Origin: a virus
Reading direction: 5' to 3' (one strand)
Virus record (IMG/VR): IMGVR_UViG_3300020196_000064
Span: 1 to 48,526 of that record
Length of the DNA: 48,526 nt
This document shows, piece by piece, positions 40,378-46,703 of this stretch. The notes beneath the pieces were generated by a model. That model saw nothing but the letters and a program-made list of their open reading frames with translations. It was not told where the DNA came from and did no database searches. The translations under genes and the position numbers were made by a program. Position 1 is the stretch's first letter; each line of letters begins with the position of its first letter.

Positions 40378-40568
40378 TAATGCATCCTCTCTACATAATC
40401 GTCAAATCCTCCAGGACCACCACACCATCTAGAAAATCTATCCCTTGGGGGATTTTTAATAGATTTTTTTAAATAAATTTCAGATTTTGGATCAGTTATT
40501 AATACTTTAGTACCAAAATCGTCATTCATCATTTGTGGTACATTATCAGGGATGGGATGATTTGCCAT
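40377..40568 (-). CDS. Small conserved protein preceding gp25 (63 aa), function unknown
   Basis: I do not know a function. The protein is polar with a Trp-Cys-Gly-Gly stretch (FSRWCGGPGGFDDYVERMH) at its C-terminus and Pro-rich ends. Its stop overlaps the gp25 ATG by one base, so it is made together with the baseplate proteins. It is the first gene after the late promoter at 40614-40631. Its start codon lies two bases after a stable hairpin that contains the likely ribosome binding bases (TTAGAG). A baseplate assembly or hub-wedge accessory role is inferred from position alone. Confidence 0.82.
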   Translation of the reverse strand: MANHPIPDNVPQMMNDDFGTKVLITDPKSEIYLKKSIKNPPRDRFSRWCGGPGGFDDYVERMH

Positions 40569-40570
40569 AT

Positions 40571-40602
40571 CTCTAAAAACTGGGTTACCAGAACTTTTAG
40601 AG
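40571..40602 (-). promoter_or_regulatory. 5' leader hairpin in front of the 63-aa / gp25 / gp6 genes
   Basis: On the minus strand CTCTAAAA pairs with TTTTAGAG (eight pairs), and CTGG pairs with CCAG inside, with a small internal bulge and a TAAC loop. The 3' arm ends two bases before the ATG, so the TTAGAG that would serve as ribosome binding site is inside the stem. No U-run follows, which argues against a terminator. Translational control is inferred. Confidence 0.5.
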
Positions 40603-40613
40603 GGGTTGCCATC

Positions 40614-40631
40614 CCTGATATATTTATCAGG
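40614..40631 (-). promoter_or_regulatory. Late promoter embedded in a palindrome
   Basis: The minus strand reads CCTGATAAATATATCAGG. CCTGATA and TATCAGG form a perfect seven-base inverted repeat around AATA, and the left arm plus loop gives GATAAATA (40621-40628), a late-promoter match. It lies 53 bases before the ATG of the 63-residue gene. Confidence 0.6.
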
Positions 40632-40647
40632 CGTTTAGATAAAAGTA

Positions 40648-40797
40648 TTATTTACCTTGACCACGATATCTCTTTTTACGTTCATTACGTGATGTCGCGC
40701 CAAGATGTGTATTTGCACTTCTACCTTGACGAGTTTTCTTTGGAGCTCCTTGAGTATAATTACCCTTTACAAGACCGACTTTAGATTTTACTGCCAT
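40648..40797 (-). CDS. Short basic protein conserved in marine T4-like phages (49 aa)
   Basis: The start is taken at MAVKSKVGLVKGNYTQGAPK (ATG at 40797), because the longer reading from 40851 would run into the PAAR gene and its added residues look like noise. The product is rich in Lys, Arg and Gly and ends KKRYRGQGK. I recognise the phrase KSKVGLVKG and QGAPKKTRQG from small basic proteins in cyanophage structural clusters, but no function is known to me. It begins two bases before the PAAR stop codon, so the two are probably translated together. It could bind DNA, RNA or an acidic partner; this is not shown. Confidence 0.8.
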   Translation of the reverse strand: MAVKSKVGLVKGNYTQGAPKKTRQGRSANTHLGATSRNERKKRYRGQGK

Positions 40798-40799
40798 AA

Positions 40800-41291
40800 T
40801 TAAGATCCTACTAATACGTTGATTGCTCCACCAGCAATTTTTGATAAACAAGGTGGACCTAATGGATCCGCTACTCTACACAATGGTTTGCCATTAACCA
40901 AAACTCTTTTTTGAGTAGCAAATGCTTTTCTAATATGTGCTCCGCCGCCAGCTTTGTCTTCGACACATATGGTCTGTGTTGGACAAGGCATTGGTGGTGG
41001 AGGTGTTTGACATACTAGTGTCACCAATTGTGTGCAAGTTGGTGGATGATTTGTTAAAACATCTTGATCCAAGATTGGTACAATTCCATTTATTAAAACA
41101 TTGCAAGGTTTTACCGCCAATGGCAACTGTGGAAATGGAGGCCAAATATTAGTTGCATCCATTGCTGCTATTGGTTTTGGTGGCACTTTAATACATGGAG
41201 TGCCGCACGGGACTGCTGCATGTATTGTTGCTGGAATACATTTTCCATGTCCTGTGCAAGACCCTTTGTAAATTGCTGCTGGAAGACTCAT
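40800..41291 (-). CDS. PAAR-domain spike-tip protein (163 aa)
   Basis: The protein shows the PAAR pattern: an N-terminal GSCTGHGKCIPATIHAAVPC, then VLINGIVPILDQDV, and near the end a second strand pair with KRVLVNGKPLCRVADPLGPP, CLSKIAGGAINVLVGS. PAAR proteins cap the central spike of contractile tails and type VI secretion systems and carry a bound metal ion near the tip; T4 gp5.4 is the equivalent. Eleven cysteines and several histidines are present, more than the classic ligand set, so metal binding is likely, though the exact ligands cannot be assigned by eye. It sits between the 842-residue gene and the gp25-gp6 cluster, consistent with a hub role. Confidence 0.85.
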   Translation of the reverse strand: MSLPAAIYKGSCTGHGKCIPATIHAAVPCGTPCIKVPPKPIAAMDATNIWPPFPQLPLAVKPCNVLINGIVPILDQDVLTNHPPTCTQLVTLVCQTPPPPMPCPTQTICVEDKAGGGAHIRKAFATQKRVLVNGKPLCRVADPLGPPCLSKIAGGAINVLVGS

Positions 41292-41307
41292 CTTACCCTA
41301 TTAATTA

Positions 41308-43836
41308 CTATACGTCAAATGGATTCCCATATGCTTTAACTGCTGCACTATATATTTCCATTGAGGTGGTAAGATTATTATATACTAACATACTACCTTC
41401 TGCAGTCCATGCTTGACACCCAGTTCCATGGAGACCTGTTACAGTATATGAATATGAAGTTGTAGTTTGAGTTGTAACTCCACCTTGTGTTGATGATGTA
41501 CTACTGCTGCTCGATGCTGGAGGTCCAGGCGGAGGGCATATAATATGCCCACATCCAGTTTGTAATGGAGTGCAGCCTATTTTAATTTTAATTTTTGTCG
41601 TTTGACGACGATCTGCTCTATATTGTGTTATTAGATACTTTGTTTTTTCTGATGCCTTAGGCAAGTCAAGAAATCTTCTTTGAACTGTTTCAACTTTAAC
41701 TTCTTTGTATGTTGCAAATTCTGGAATTTTTTCCTGAGTAATTGCAGACATATGATTATCTATCGCTACATTTGTTGTAGAAGAGGCAGTATCATAGGAT
41801 TTGGAAAACTCAATTTCTGCTGAAGATGGATTGGTAAGATTATTAAGTACACTACCATCCATTTTATCAAAATTTTTCTTAAGTTTTTTCACCTTATCTT
41901 CAGAAAATAATCTCTGATTTAGTTGTAATTTTCTATTTCTATTTTGATCAGCTAAGAGGACTCCATTATCAACCTCACTAACAACTTTTCTCTCTGTATA
42001 GGAATCTTTTACTCTATCTAAAGCTGCTTTACCGTCAGGTGTTTTGAATCCAGCTTCAAACTCTGGCCAATATTCTTTTGCTGGACCACTCGTAATTTTA
42101 TCTAACTGAGTAGTGATTGCTGCTTCTTCGTCAGTTTGTCCAGTATTAGTAACTTTTTCTTCTTTTTTATACCTGTTTCTGATACCAATAATAGGTGGAT
42201 TTGAAGAACTATACCCAGTGCCAGGATCAGTGATTTTAAGACCTGTCAAAACACCATTTGAAAACGTGCCTTCGGCTTTTGCTTGCCTTCCAGTCGTAGT
42301 ATCTGGTGGAGTTACAAACATAATTGGTGTGCCAACACCAGCTGTATTCCATCCTTCACCCCCATCAGTGATTACAGCACTACTGATTTGCCCATTTGAG
42401 ACAGTAACAGTAATTTTTGGATCTTTAATTACTGAATAAATGTTTGGTGCGTCATTATTTACACTAAGAGTGGTATATTGAATCGATTTATCGGTAAATT
42501 CATATAAACCTATCAAAGCACACCTATCTTTTATACCATATCCAGCGACTGCAGTGATAATATGATTCCTATTTGATGTATATTGAGCGTTTTTAGTGAA
42601 TTCAGATCCACTACCATTAAGATATATTACATGATAGGCAAAATTTTCAGTGTCGGTATGACCAGTTTCAGTGATTACGTGCCCATTAATGGTATCTCCC
42701 TCTCTCAGAAGGTCAAATCCAACTGGAGCACCGACAGTATTGACTGGACCAAGACCAGTAATCTTAATGGAGAAGTTAAAAGTTGTGGTTGTTGAGTCTG
42801 GATGAGAGTGTACATACGTCAGTGGGAAGGTTTGATTCAAAGAATAACCTTGACCAGGTGCTAATAATTCCAAAATTTCAAATGTTGTGCCAGTAATTAC
42901 TAATGGCTCAACATCAAAGTTGATTGTTGGCTTAATACCAATCTTTACTCGGAGTCCTTGTGCTGTTGTAGTCTCAACAACAGTGTCTTCATAGATATAA
43001 AATTGATTAACATTTGTTTCTGATGCAAACCATGGATTAAAATTGACCAAAATTGGATCTAATGATCCCGTAGTAGTGCTATCATAAGCAAGTACATCAA
43101 TATTTTGCCCTTGGGCATCATACATGAAGTTAATTTTTGTCACCCCAGTAGGAACTTCTGTAGATAAAGCGTTGTATTTGAAGATTAATTTCTTAGAATC
43201 CGTGCCAATTCCATAGATTGTCGGATATGGGCAGTCTGGATCGCCAGTTTCATCACCACTTTCTGTAGTATAACTGCATGTCATTTTATTTGGAGTGCAG
43301 AAAAATGACGTACATTCAACGCAAATTGCTCCATCTGCCGTTGGTGCTGTTGTTGTGGATCCTCCAGGTGGATTGGTGCCTCCCGTAAAAGTCGATGATC
43401 CTGTCCGTTGCTCATGAATCAACCAATAGCATGGATTATCAATTACCCCTGCATTTGCACCAGATTCCCAAACATATATGAACCAAGTGTCACTATCCAT
43501 CCATTTGAAAGATAATCCATTTGGTGTACTGTCAAAAATCTTTTGCTGAGTATTACATACTCCCCTTACTTCCTTTCCACAAGTAGCACCTGCAAGCTCA
43601 GTTGCACCAACTGGAGATGAATATGATCTTCCAGAATTCGTAGTAACAAGTGTCCCACCATATAAAACCTGATTCTGTGGAGGTCTCCTTACGTTACCAT
43701 ACGTGATTGGAGTTGGATATGTCTCGTGAATAGATAATTTTGTACGTTTTGCATCCCCTGGCACCTGAGGATCACAATGACTCGTGTCTAGAGAAAACCC
43801 ACTACATGCACTCCCATCTGTATGGCAATCAGGCAT
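41308..43836 (-). CDS. Virion structural protein with cysteine-containing ends (842 aa)
   Basis: I do not recognise a named family. The N-terminus has three cysteines in 21 residues (MPDCHTDGSACSGF, then HCDPQ), and more follow at residues 85-195. Residues 500-570 carry GxGY-type beta repeats (ITDGGEGWN, KITDPGTGYSSSNPPIIGI) like those in the other structural proteins. Residues 590-730 are charged and helical (DRVKDSYTERKVVSEVDNGV). The C-terminal part has IGCTPLQTGCGHIICPPPGP, a Ser/Thr linker, then a compact end (LHGTGCQAWTAEGSMLVYNN). It starts eight bases before the stop of the 101-residue gene and is followed by the PAAR gene. A hub, spike or tail-tip role is inferred from the neighbours. 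Confidence 0.82.
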   Translation of the reverse strand: MPDCHTDGSACSGFSLDTSHCDPQVPGDAKRTKLSIHETYPTPITYGNVRRPPQNQVLYGGTLVTTNSGRSYSSPVGATELAGATCGKEVRGVCNTQQKIFDSTPNGLSFKWMDSDTWFIYVWESGANAGVIDNPCYWLIHEQRTGSSTFTGGTNPPGGSTTTAPTADGAICVECTSFFCTPNKMTCSYTTESGDETGDPDCPYPTIYGIGTDSKKLIFKYNALSTEVPTGVTKINFMYDAQGQNIDVLAYDSTTTGSLDPILVNFNPWFASETNVNQFYIYEDTVVETTTAQGLRVKIGIKPTINFDVEPLVITGTTFEILELLAPGQGYSLNQTFPLTYVHSHPDSTTTTFNFSIKITGLGPVNTVGAPVGFDLLREGDTINGHVITETGHTDTENFAYHVIYLNGSGSEFTKNAQYTSNRNHIITAVAGYGIKDRCALIGLYEFTDKSIQYTTLSVNNDAPNIYSVIKDPKITVTVSNGQISSAVITDGGEGWNTAGVGTPIMFVTPPDTTTGRQAKAEGTFSNGVLTGLKITDPGTGYSSSNPPIIGIRNRYKKEEKVTNTGQTDEEAAITTQLDKITSGPAKEYWPEFEAGFKTPDGKAALDRVKDSYTERKVVSEVDNGVLLADQNRNRKLQLNQRLFSEDKVKKLKKNFDKMDGSVLNNLTNPSSAEIEFSKSYDTASSTTNVAIDNHMSAITQEKIPEFATYKEVKVETVQRRFLDLPKASEKTKYLITQYRADRRQTTKIKIKIGCTPLQTGCGHIICPPPGPPASSSSSTSSTQGGVTTQTTTSYSYTVTGLHGTGCQAWTAEGSMLVYNNLTTSMEIYSAAVKAYGNPFDV

Positions 43837-44134
43837 TGTCCTCTAACACTCCTAGTTTTGTGTAAATTAGATCTAAATTCTCTTTGATATTCAAATATCC
43901 TTCCATTTCATTTTGTATATCCGTGCCTATAGGTTTGTATAGTACTTTATCAACAGACTGAATATCTTCTATGTATTCAACAACGATATTGTGTGCGGAT
44001 TCTAGATCATTCAAACGCTCACCAATCTTGATAAGACATTCATTTACCGTCTTCATTGCATCATGAATGTCAGCAAATCGATTATCAACTTCCTGAATCA
44101 TTTGTTGAATAAGTTTGTTTTCCTCTTCTGTCAT
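43829..44134 (-). CDS. Small coiled-coil protein (101 aa), function unknown
   Basis: The sequence is acidic and mostly helical with clear heptads (LIQQMIQEVDNRFADIHDAM, then VNECLIKIGERLNDLESAHN), so a coiled-coil oligomer is likely. No catalytic motif is visible. Its end overlaps the 842-residue gene by eight bases, so the two are translated together, and it could act as an assembly partner or linker for that protein. The upstream 54 bases hold two copies of ACCGCG but no clear promoter. Confidence 0.8.
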   Translation of the reverse strand: MTEEENKLIQQMIQEVDNRFADIHDAMKTVNECLIKIGERLNDLESAHNIVVEYIEDIQSVDKVLYKPIGTDIQNEMEGYLNIKENLDLIYTKLGVLEDNA

Positions 44135-44188
44135 TATATGAAATGTAAACGCGGTTTTTTGTGGTTTTCGCGGTGTGGTAGCGCGACA

Positions 44189-44356
44189 TTAATCTTCAAG
44201 TTTCTTGAGAGTAAAACTTCCAGTGACATCATCAACCTCATATTCTAAAGAATCTCCCTCTTTCCATCCAAGATCTTCACAGATTTCATCAGGAATAGGA
44301 AGAATTAACTCTCCAAACTCGTCTTCTTCGATAGTGATAGTGAATCTCTTGGACAT
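44189..44356 (-). CDS. AbrB/SpoVT-like small DNA-binding-fold protein (55 aa)
   Basis: The sequence begins MSKRFTITIEEDEFGELILP, continues IPDEICEDLGWKEGDSLEYE and ends FTLKKLED. This is the swapped-hairpin pattern of AbrB and MazE-type proteins: a beta strand, ILPIPDEI, the hinge LGWKEGD and a final strand. Such proteins bind DNA as dimers, as regulators or antitoxins. No toxin gene is adjacent, so a toxin-antitoxin pair is not supported. It is the first gene after the strong promoter at 44633-44661 and stands at the border between the small genes and the structural genes, which would suit a transcription regulator. AGGTTATAAGAATT before the ATG gives only a weak ribosome binding site. Confidence 0.75.
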   Translation of the reverse strand: MSKRFTITIEEDEFGELILPIPDEICEDLGWKEGDSLEYEVDDVTGSFTLKKLED

Positions 44357-44640
44357 AATTCTTATAACCTATTAACTTATGGATTATTTGTCGGATTATT
44401 CACCTGACGAATTTTCCAGTTTATAAAAACCTCAGAGGTAAATTTTTTTCCTGGGAATTTTTTTTTATATAGGCTGGAAGGAGATTCGATTTTGATATAT
44501 CTAAGGCGTTGGGATACTTTTGTAGGTTAGGGTAGTATTCGGTTTTTAATTTAGGGGCCGCCCTAAGTATAACAAACCCCAAATTTAACTGCGATTTCGT
44601 ATAATTTAGTGAGGGACATTTGACTGCCCCTCAGTATACC
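44357..44640. other. Non-coding leader between small genes and structural genes
   Basis: This 284-base stretch has no gene I can support. On the minus strand one frame is open for 69 codons (44424-44630) but contains no ATG. A short palindrome, TTAGGG with CCCTAA, lies near 44550-44566, and ACCTCTGAGGT followed by TTTTT near 44426-44436 could be a weak terminator. Long A and T runs lie at 44440-44475. It probably is the leader of the transcript from the promoter at 44633-44661. Confidence 0.5.
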
Positions 44641-44661
44641 TCAGAAGTCGATCTCTGTCAA
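44633..44661 (-). promoter_or_regulatory. Near-consensus sigma70 promoter reading into the structural genes
   Basis: The minus strand has TTGACA at 44661-44656, a spacer of exactly 17 bases and TATACT at 44638-44633, so 11 of 12 bases match the bacterial consensus. The -35 lies inside the last codons of the 56-residue gene. The first gene downstream is the AbrB-like gene, about 280 bases away. Confidence 0.75.
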
Positions 44662-44811
44662 GGTCGGAATACCCAGGACAGACTCAATCATGGGCGACTC
44701 AATATAATCGAAGGTGCTCACATTGTCAGAGGTGAGGGCATCGAGAATCGAGAGGATATCGGTGCCAGTGCTACCCTGACGGAGCATCGAGATCATAACA
44801 GATTTGGACAT
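44641..44811 (-). CDS. Phage miniprotein (56 aa), function unknown
   Basis: The frame reads MSKSVMISMLRQGSTGTDIL, then a helical stretch and the end IPTLTEIDF. The opening MLRQGSTGxxILxILD pattern is one I associate with small cyanophage proteins, but no function is known to me. Two short helices and no cysteine or metal motif are visible. It follows the 104-residue gene by 65 bases. The end of this gene doubles as the -35 element of the promoter at 44633-44661. No clear ribosome binding site precedes the ATG. Confidence 0.72.
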   Translation of the reverse strand: MSKSVMISMLRQGSTGTDILSILDALTSDNVSTFDYIESPMIESVLGIPTLTEIDF

Positions 44812-44876
44812 AGGATTGTGCTGTTGAGTGTTAGTGAATGTGGGGTGAGTTTAGTGTCATCACCCAGGACAGATTG

Positions 44877-45191
44877 TCATGCCAGACGCATACCATCAAA
44901 GAAAGGAATTGCACCACCTTCCTGTTGCACAAACCACTGAAAGTTTTTCTGGAAGACTTTCTCACCAGGCAAACCATGCACAGAGAGAAGTGCATTGAGG
45001 CGGGACTTTGTGGTCACAGAATGCCATCCACCAGAGAAGAGTTGGATGAAGTCGTTACCAATGGAAGCGATGTGATTGCCGTGCAGATAGACAAACGAAA
45101 CGTCGCTAATCGTCACGACTTGAGTGTTGCCAGACTTGAAATCTTTCCGATCGATGATGGCGTCATTCATCTTGGTTTCGATCTTACGCAT
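44877..45191 (-). CDS. Conserved cyanophage-type small protein (104 aa), function unknown
   Basis: The pattern FKSGNTQVV, VYLHGNHIA, GGWHSVTTKSRLNALLS and VFQKNFQWFV, ending PFFDGMRLA, is one I recognise as a recurrent small protein of marine myoviruses; its role is not known to me. It appears to be a compact alpha/beta protein without a membrane segment. The first ATG is used because the alternative at residue 8 would shorten the conserved start. Its leader of roughly 60 bases carries one of the three repeated CATACT promoter blocks. The TTGACA promoter at 45380-45408 may also feed it. Confidence 0.8.
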   Translation of the reverse strand: MRKIETKMNDAIIDRKDFKSGNTQVVTISDVSFVYLHGNHIASIGNDFIQLFSGGWHSVTTKSRLNALLSVHGLPGEKVFQKNFQWFVQQEGGAIPFFDGMRLA

Positions 45192-45249
45192 GAGAGGAAT
45201 CTGAGAGGGTCTGTGAAGTGTTTAGGAGGTCTCTCCCCCTGATGTCCTT

Positions 45250-45308
45250 AGTATGGCACCTCTGGGGGGTCTGTGGGGGGTTTGGTGGACACTTGTCAGA
45301 CTGGCACA
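45250..45308 (-). promoter_or_regulatory. Repeated early-promoter block, copy 3
   Basis: The minus strand reads GTGCCATACTAAGG around the -10 (45255-45250) and carries the conserved upstream piece TGTGCCAGTCT at the far end, 59 bases in total. The -35 TTGCAA of the other two copies is replaced by CCCCAC, so this copy may be weaker or need an activator. It serves the 104-residue gene. Confidence 0.5.
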
Positions 45309-45379
45309 CCCTGACCCTGATTTCTCTTTACTTTCCTCCCAAAGTACTTAGTTGGTTCTCTTTAACCCTGACAGTGTTG

Positions 45380-45408
45380 ATTGTAGAGGATCTCGGAATG
45401 TTTGTCAA
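45380..45408 (-). promoter_or_regulatory. Near-consensus sigma70 promoter in the small-gene region
   Basis: The minus strand has TTGACA at 45408-45403, a 17-base spacer and TACAAT at 45385-45380, 11 of 12 matches to consensus. The transcript would start near 45373 and run into the 104-residue gene through a leader of about 180 bases that includes the second promoter block. Confidence 0.7.
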
Positions 45409-45573
45409 GAGGGTAATGCGATTGATGAGCATTTCTGATGGGTCTGTGAGACATTTGGAGTCCTTATCTGTGAGGGGTTGACTATCGATAGGAAACGTGC
45501 TAAGGTTGCTATTTCTCTGCACATTTCTTTCGATCAACATCACTCACCCACGTTTTTTTCGACATTTAATAAG

Positions 45574-45625
45574 TTTTCCGCAATTTCCACAATTTATACT
45601 TTTCTGTGGAAAAACCTGTGGAAAA
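45574..45625. repeat. Cluster of four DnaA-box-like 9-mers
   Basis: On the plus strand TTTTCCGCA (45574-45582) and ATTTCCACA (45583-45591) lie head to tail with no gap. On the minus strand two exact TTTTCCACA copies occupy 45605-45613 and 45617-45625. From memory, TTTTCCACA is the DnaA-box form reported for cyanobacterial origins. The four sites face each other around an AT-rich centre. Whether this is an origin, a regulator site or chance is open. Confidence 0.5.
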
Positions 45626-45699
45626 CTATACTTAGTATCTCTCTGAGAGTGACAACAATGTAAGACCATTCTTCCTTTGGAGTTGTTACTGTAGTGACA

Positions 45700-45936
45700 T
45701 TACTTTTGATCTTCATGTATTACATCCTTCCAGTCTTCTGGATAACATAGCACACACACTTTCTCTTTCTTGTGTAATGCTGCTGGATCATGTCTTGCAT
45801 ACTCATTCACACAAATGGTGATGTAATAGTCATCAATGAAATGTACGTAACCAATCAAATGTTTCCACCTTACTTTCTCTCCTATCCGAAAAGTTGTTGT
45901 AGAGGATTGATCTTTGGTGGTTTCATTGCTGTCCAT
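45700..45936 (-). CDS. Small SH3-like phage protein (78 aa), function unknown
   Basis: After a polar N-terminus of 14 residues the pattern FRIGEKVRWKHLIGYVHFID, DYYITICVNE, then VCVLCYPEDWKDV reads as a small beta barrel of the SH3/KOW type. I know similar miniproteins in cyanophages but no function. The ATG lies 55 bases inside the 102-residue gene in another frame, and no later ATG exists, so the overlap appears real unless a rare start codon is used further in. The next feature downstream is the long non-coding region with the DnaA-box-like cluster. Confidence 0.72.
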   Translation of the reverse strand: MDSNETTKDQSSTTTFRIGEKVRWKHLIGYVHFIDDYYITICVNEYARHDPAALHKKEKVCVLCYPEDWKDVIHEDQK

Positions 45937-46190
45937 TTCGTTGTTAGTTTGGGGTCGATGATTGTGCCGACTGTTTTACTATTAACTGGGGAATAGATTG
46001 CATTACTCTTCTTGTGAATGAATCCCCAGATTGTAGTTACTTGCTTTGTCGTGTAACTATACTTATCTGGGTGCCAGAGATCGACTCTCCAGAAACGTGC
46101 ATTGTGCTCGCTGATGACATACCTATGATCCTGGGGTGCCTGATGAGGAAGGTCGGATACTTTCGGTTGCTCAGTATTGACTTTTCTCAT
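45882..46190 (-). CDS. Conserved phage miniprotein (102 aa), function unknown
   Basis: The core RYVISEHNARFWRVDLWHPD, then TIWGFIHKKSNAIYSPVNSK and VGTIIDPKLTTKWTAM reads as a compact beta-rich domain that I associate with small cyanophage proteins. No enzymatic motif is seen. Its start overlaps the end of a 54-residue frame by 20 bases and its end overlaps the 78-residue gene by 55 bases. The tight packing fits early phage genes. Function is not known. Confidence 0.78.
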   Translation of the reverse strand: MRKVNTEQPKVSDLPHQAPQDHRYVISEHNARFWRVDLWHPDKYSYTTKQVTTIWGFIHKKSNAIYSPVNSKTVGTIIDPKLTTKWTAMKPPKINPLQQLFG

Positions 46191-46335
46191 ACAATTTGCG
46201 ATCCAAATAGTCTAGATACTGATCAGAAGTTAGCAACTCTTCAACACACTGACCATCAAGGAAAGTGTGATAGTTGACGCTGCAATTCGACTCGGATTGA
46301 GATGAGTCTTTCGTAGATGAATTGTTGATAGTCAT
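46171..46335 (-). CDS. Possible miniprotein (54 aa) heavily overlapping its neighbour
   Basis: The frame reads MTINNSSTKDSSQSESNCSV, then FLDGQCVEELLTSDQYLDYL and ends YEKSQY. The C-terminal half looks like a real helical miniprotein. The only ATG lies 80 bases inside the 52-residue gene in another frame, which is a large overlap, and the N-terminal 20 residues look unstructured. Either the overlap is true or translation starts later at a non-ATG codon. The end overlaps the 102-residue gene by 20 bases. Confidence 0.5.
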   Translation of the reverse strand: MTINNSSTKDSSQSESNCSVNYHTFLDGQCVEELLTSDQYLDYLDRKLYEKSQY

Positions 46336-46414
46336 TGCCCTCAAGTAGTGAGATCAGATTGTCAATTTGTTGTAGCGCGAGAATTAACTTTGTCTGCTCA
46401 TTTGTGAGTTGCAT
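46256..46414 (-). CDS. Small helical phage protein (52 aa), function unknown
   Basis: The sequence MQLTNEQTKLILALQQIDNL, then ISLLEGNDYQQFIYERLISI and VELQRQL is almost entirely helical, with a pattern I recognise from short cyanophage proteins without known role. The ATG lies 17 bases inside the end of the 67-residue gene. A possible ribosome binding site, AAGGAG, lies at the usual distance upstream (AAGGAGTTAGTGTATC then ATG). Confidence 0.7.
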   Translation of the reverse strand: MQLTNEQTKLILALQQIDNLISLLEGNDYQQFIYERLISIRVELQRQLSHFP

Positions 46415-46601
46415 GATACACTAACTCCTTGAGCATTTCTTCTCCATAGACTCTACGAATGAGCGACTTGAGTGAATCTTCATCGTTTGGAATGGTGTTG
46501 AGCAGATCCTGAAAGATCGTCTCTTGAAGATCACCAAAGTCACTACCTTCGCAGACTCTTTCTGCATACAATCGTTTGAGTTGTTGTAGATAATCATCCA
46601 T
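46398..46601 (-). CDS. Small helical phage protein (67 aa), function unknown
   Basis: The sequence MDDYLQQLKRLYAERVCEGS, then DLQETIFQDLLNTIPNDEDS and LIRRVYGEEMLKELVYHA is helical and acidic. No domain is recognised. It ends 17 bases inside the next gene, consistent with coupled translation in this packed block. The first ATG is used; there is no second one before residue 55. Confidence 0.75.
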   Translation of the reverse strand: MDDYLQQLKRLYAERVCEGSDFGDLQETIFQDLLNTIPNDEDSLKSLIRRVYGEEMLKELVYHATHK

Positions 46602-46680
46602 GAGATCTGACGATTGTTTTGTTGGTAGGTTTGTTGTTAAACATGACTGCGCGGATTTGTACAGTTTGCTTCCGCACCAT
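46594..46680 (-). CDS. Possible short basic peptide (28 aa)
   Basis: The frame reads MVRKQTVQIRAVMFNNKPTN and ends RSHG; a GTG start nine codons earlier would overlap the stop of the 51-residue gene as GTGA. It fills most of the gap between two better-supported genes and overlaps the next ATG by eight bases, but at this length it could be chance. Confidence 0.3.
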   Translation of the reverse strand: MVRKQTVQIRAVMFNNKPTNKTIVRSHG

Positions 46681-46703
46681 GTTGGTTTGACGTTGTTCGC
46701 GAC

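Larger units (their letters stand above)
45192..45699. other. 508-base non-coding region with promoters and DnaA-box-like repeats
   Basis: No gene is supported here. From left to right on the given strand it holds the leader of the 104-residue gene, a repeated promoter block (45250-45308), a TTGACA-N17-TACAAT promoter (45380-45408), an AT-rich stretch (45551-45604), four DnaA-box-like 9-mers (45574-45625) and a palindrome ATACTTAGTAT just after them. A 71-codon minus-strand frame (45328-45543) is judged not to be a gene. Confidence 0.6.

Noticed and set aside
40648-40851. Longer 67-residue form of the basic protein
   Set aside because: The extension lies inside the PAAR gene; the ATG at 40797 begins the recognised KSKVGLVKG pattern.
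44189-44356. Toxin-antitoxin pair built on the AbrB-like protein
   Set aside because: No toxin-like gene is adjacent; the neighbours are a coiled-coil structural protein and a promoter region.
44620-45242. Two plus-strand frames of 106 and 134 codons
   Set aside because: They are antisense to the well-supported 104-residue gene and the 56-residue gene; all other genes here are on the minus strand.
45328-45543. Minus-strand frame of 71 codons
   Set aside because: It contains the TTGACA-N17-TACAAT promoter, lacks a ribosome site and its translation is Ser/Thr/Asn-rich without visible structure.
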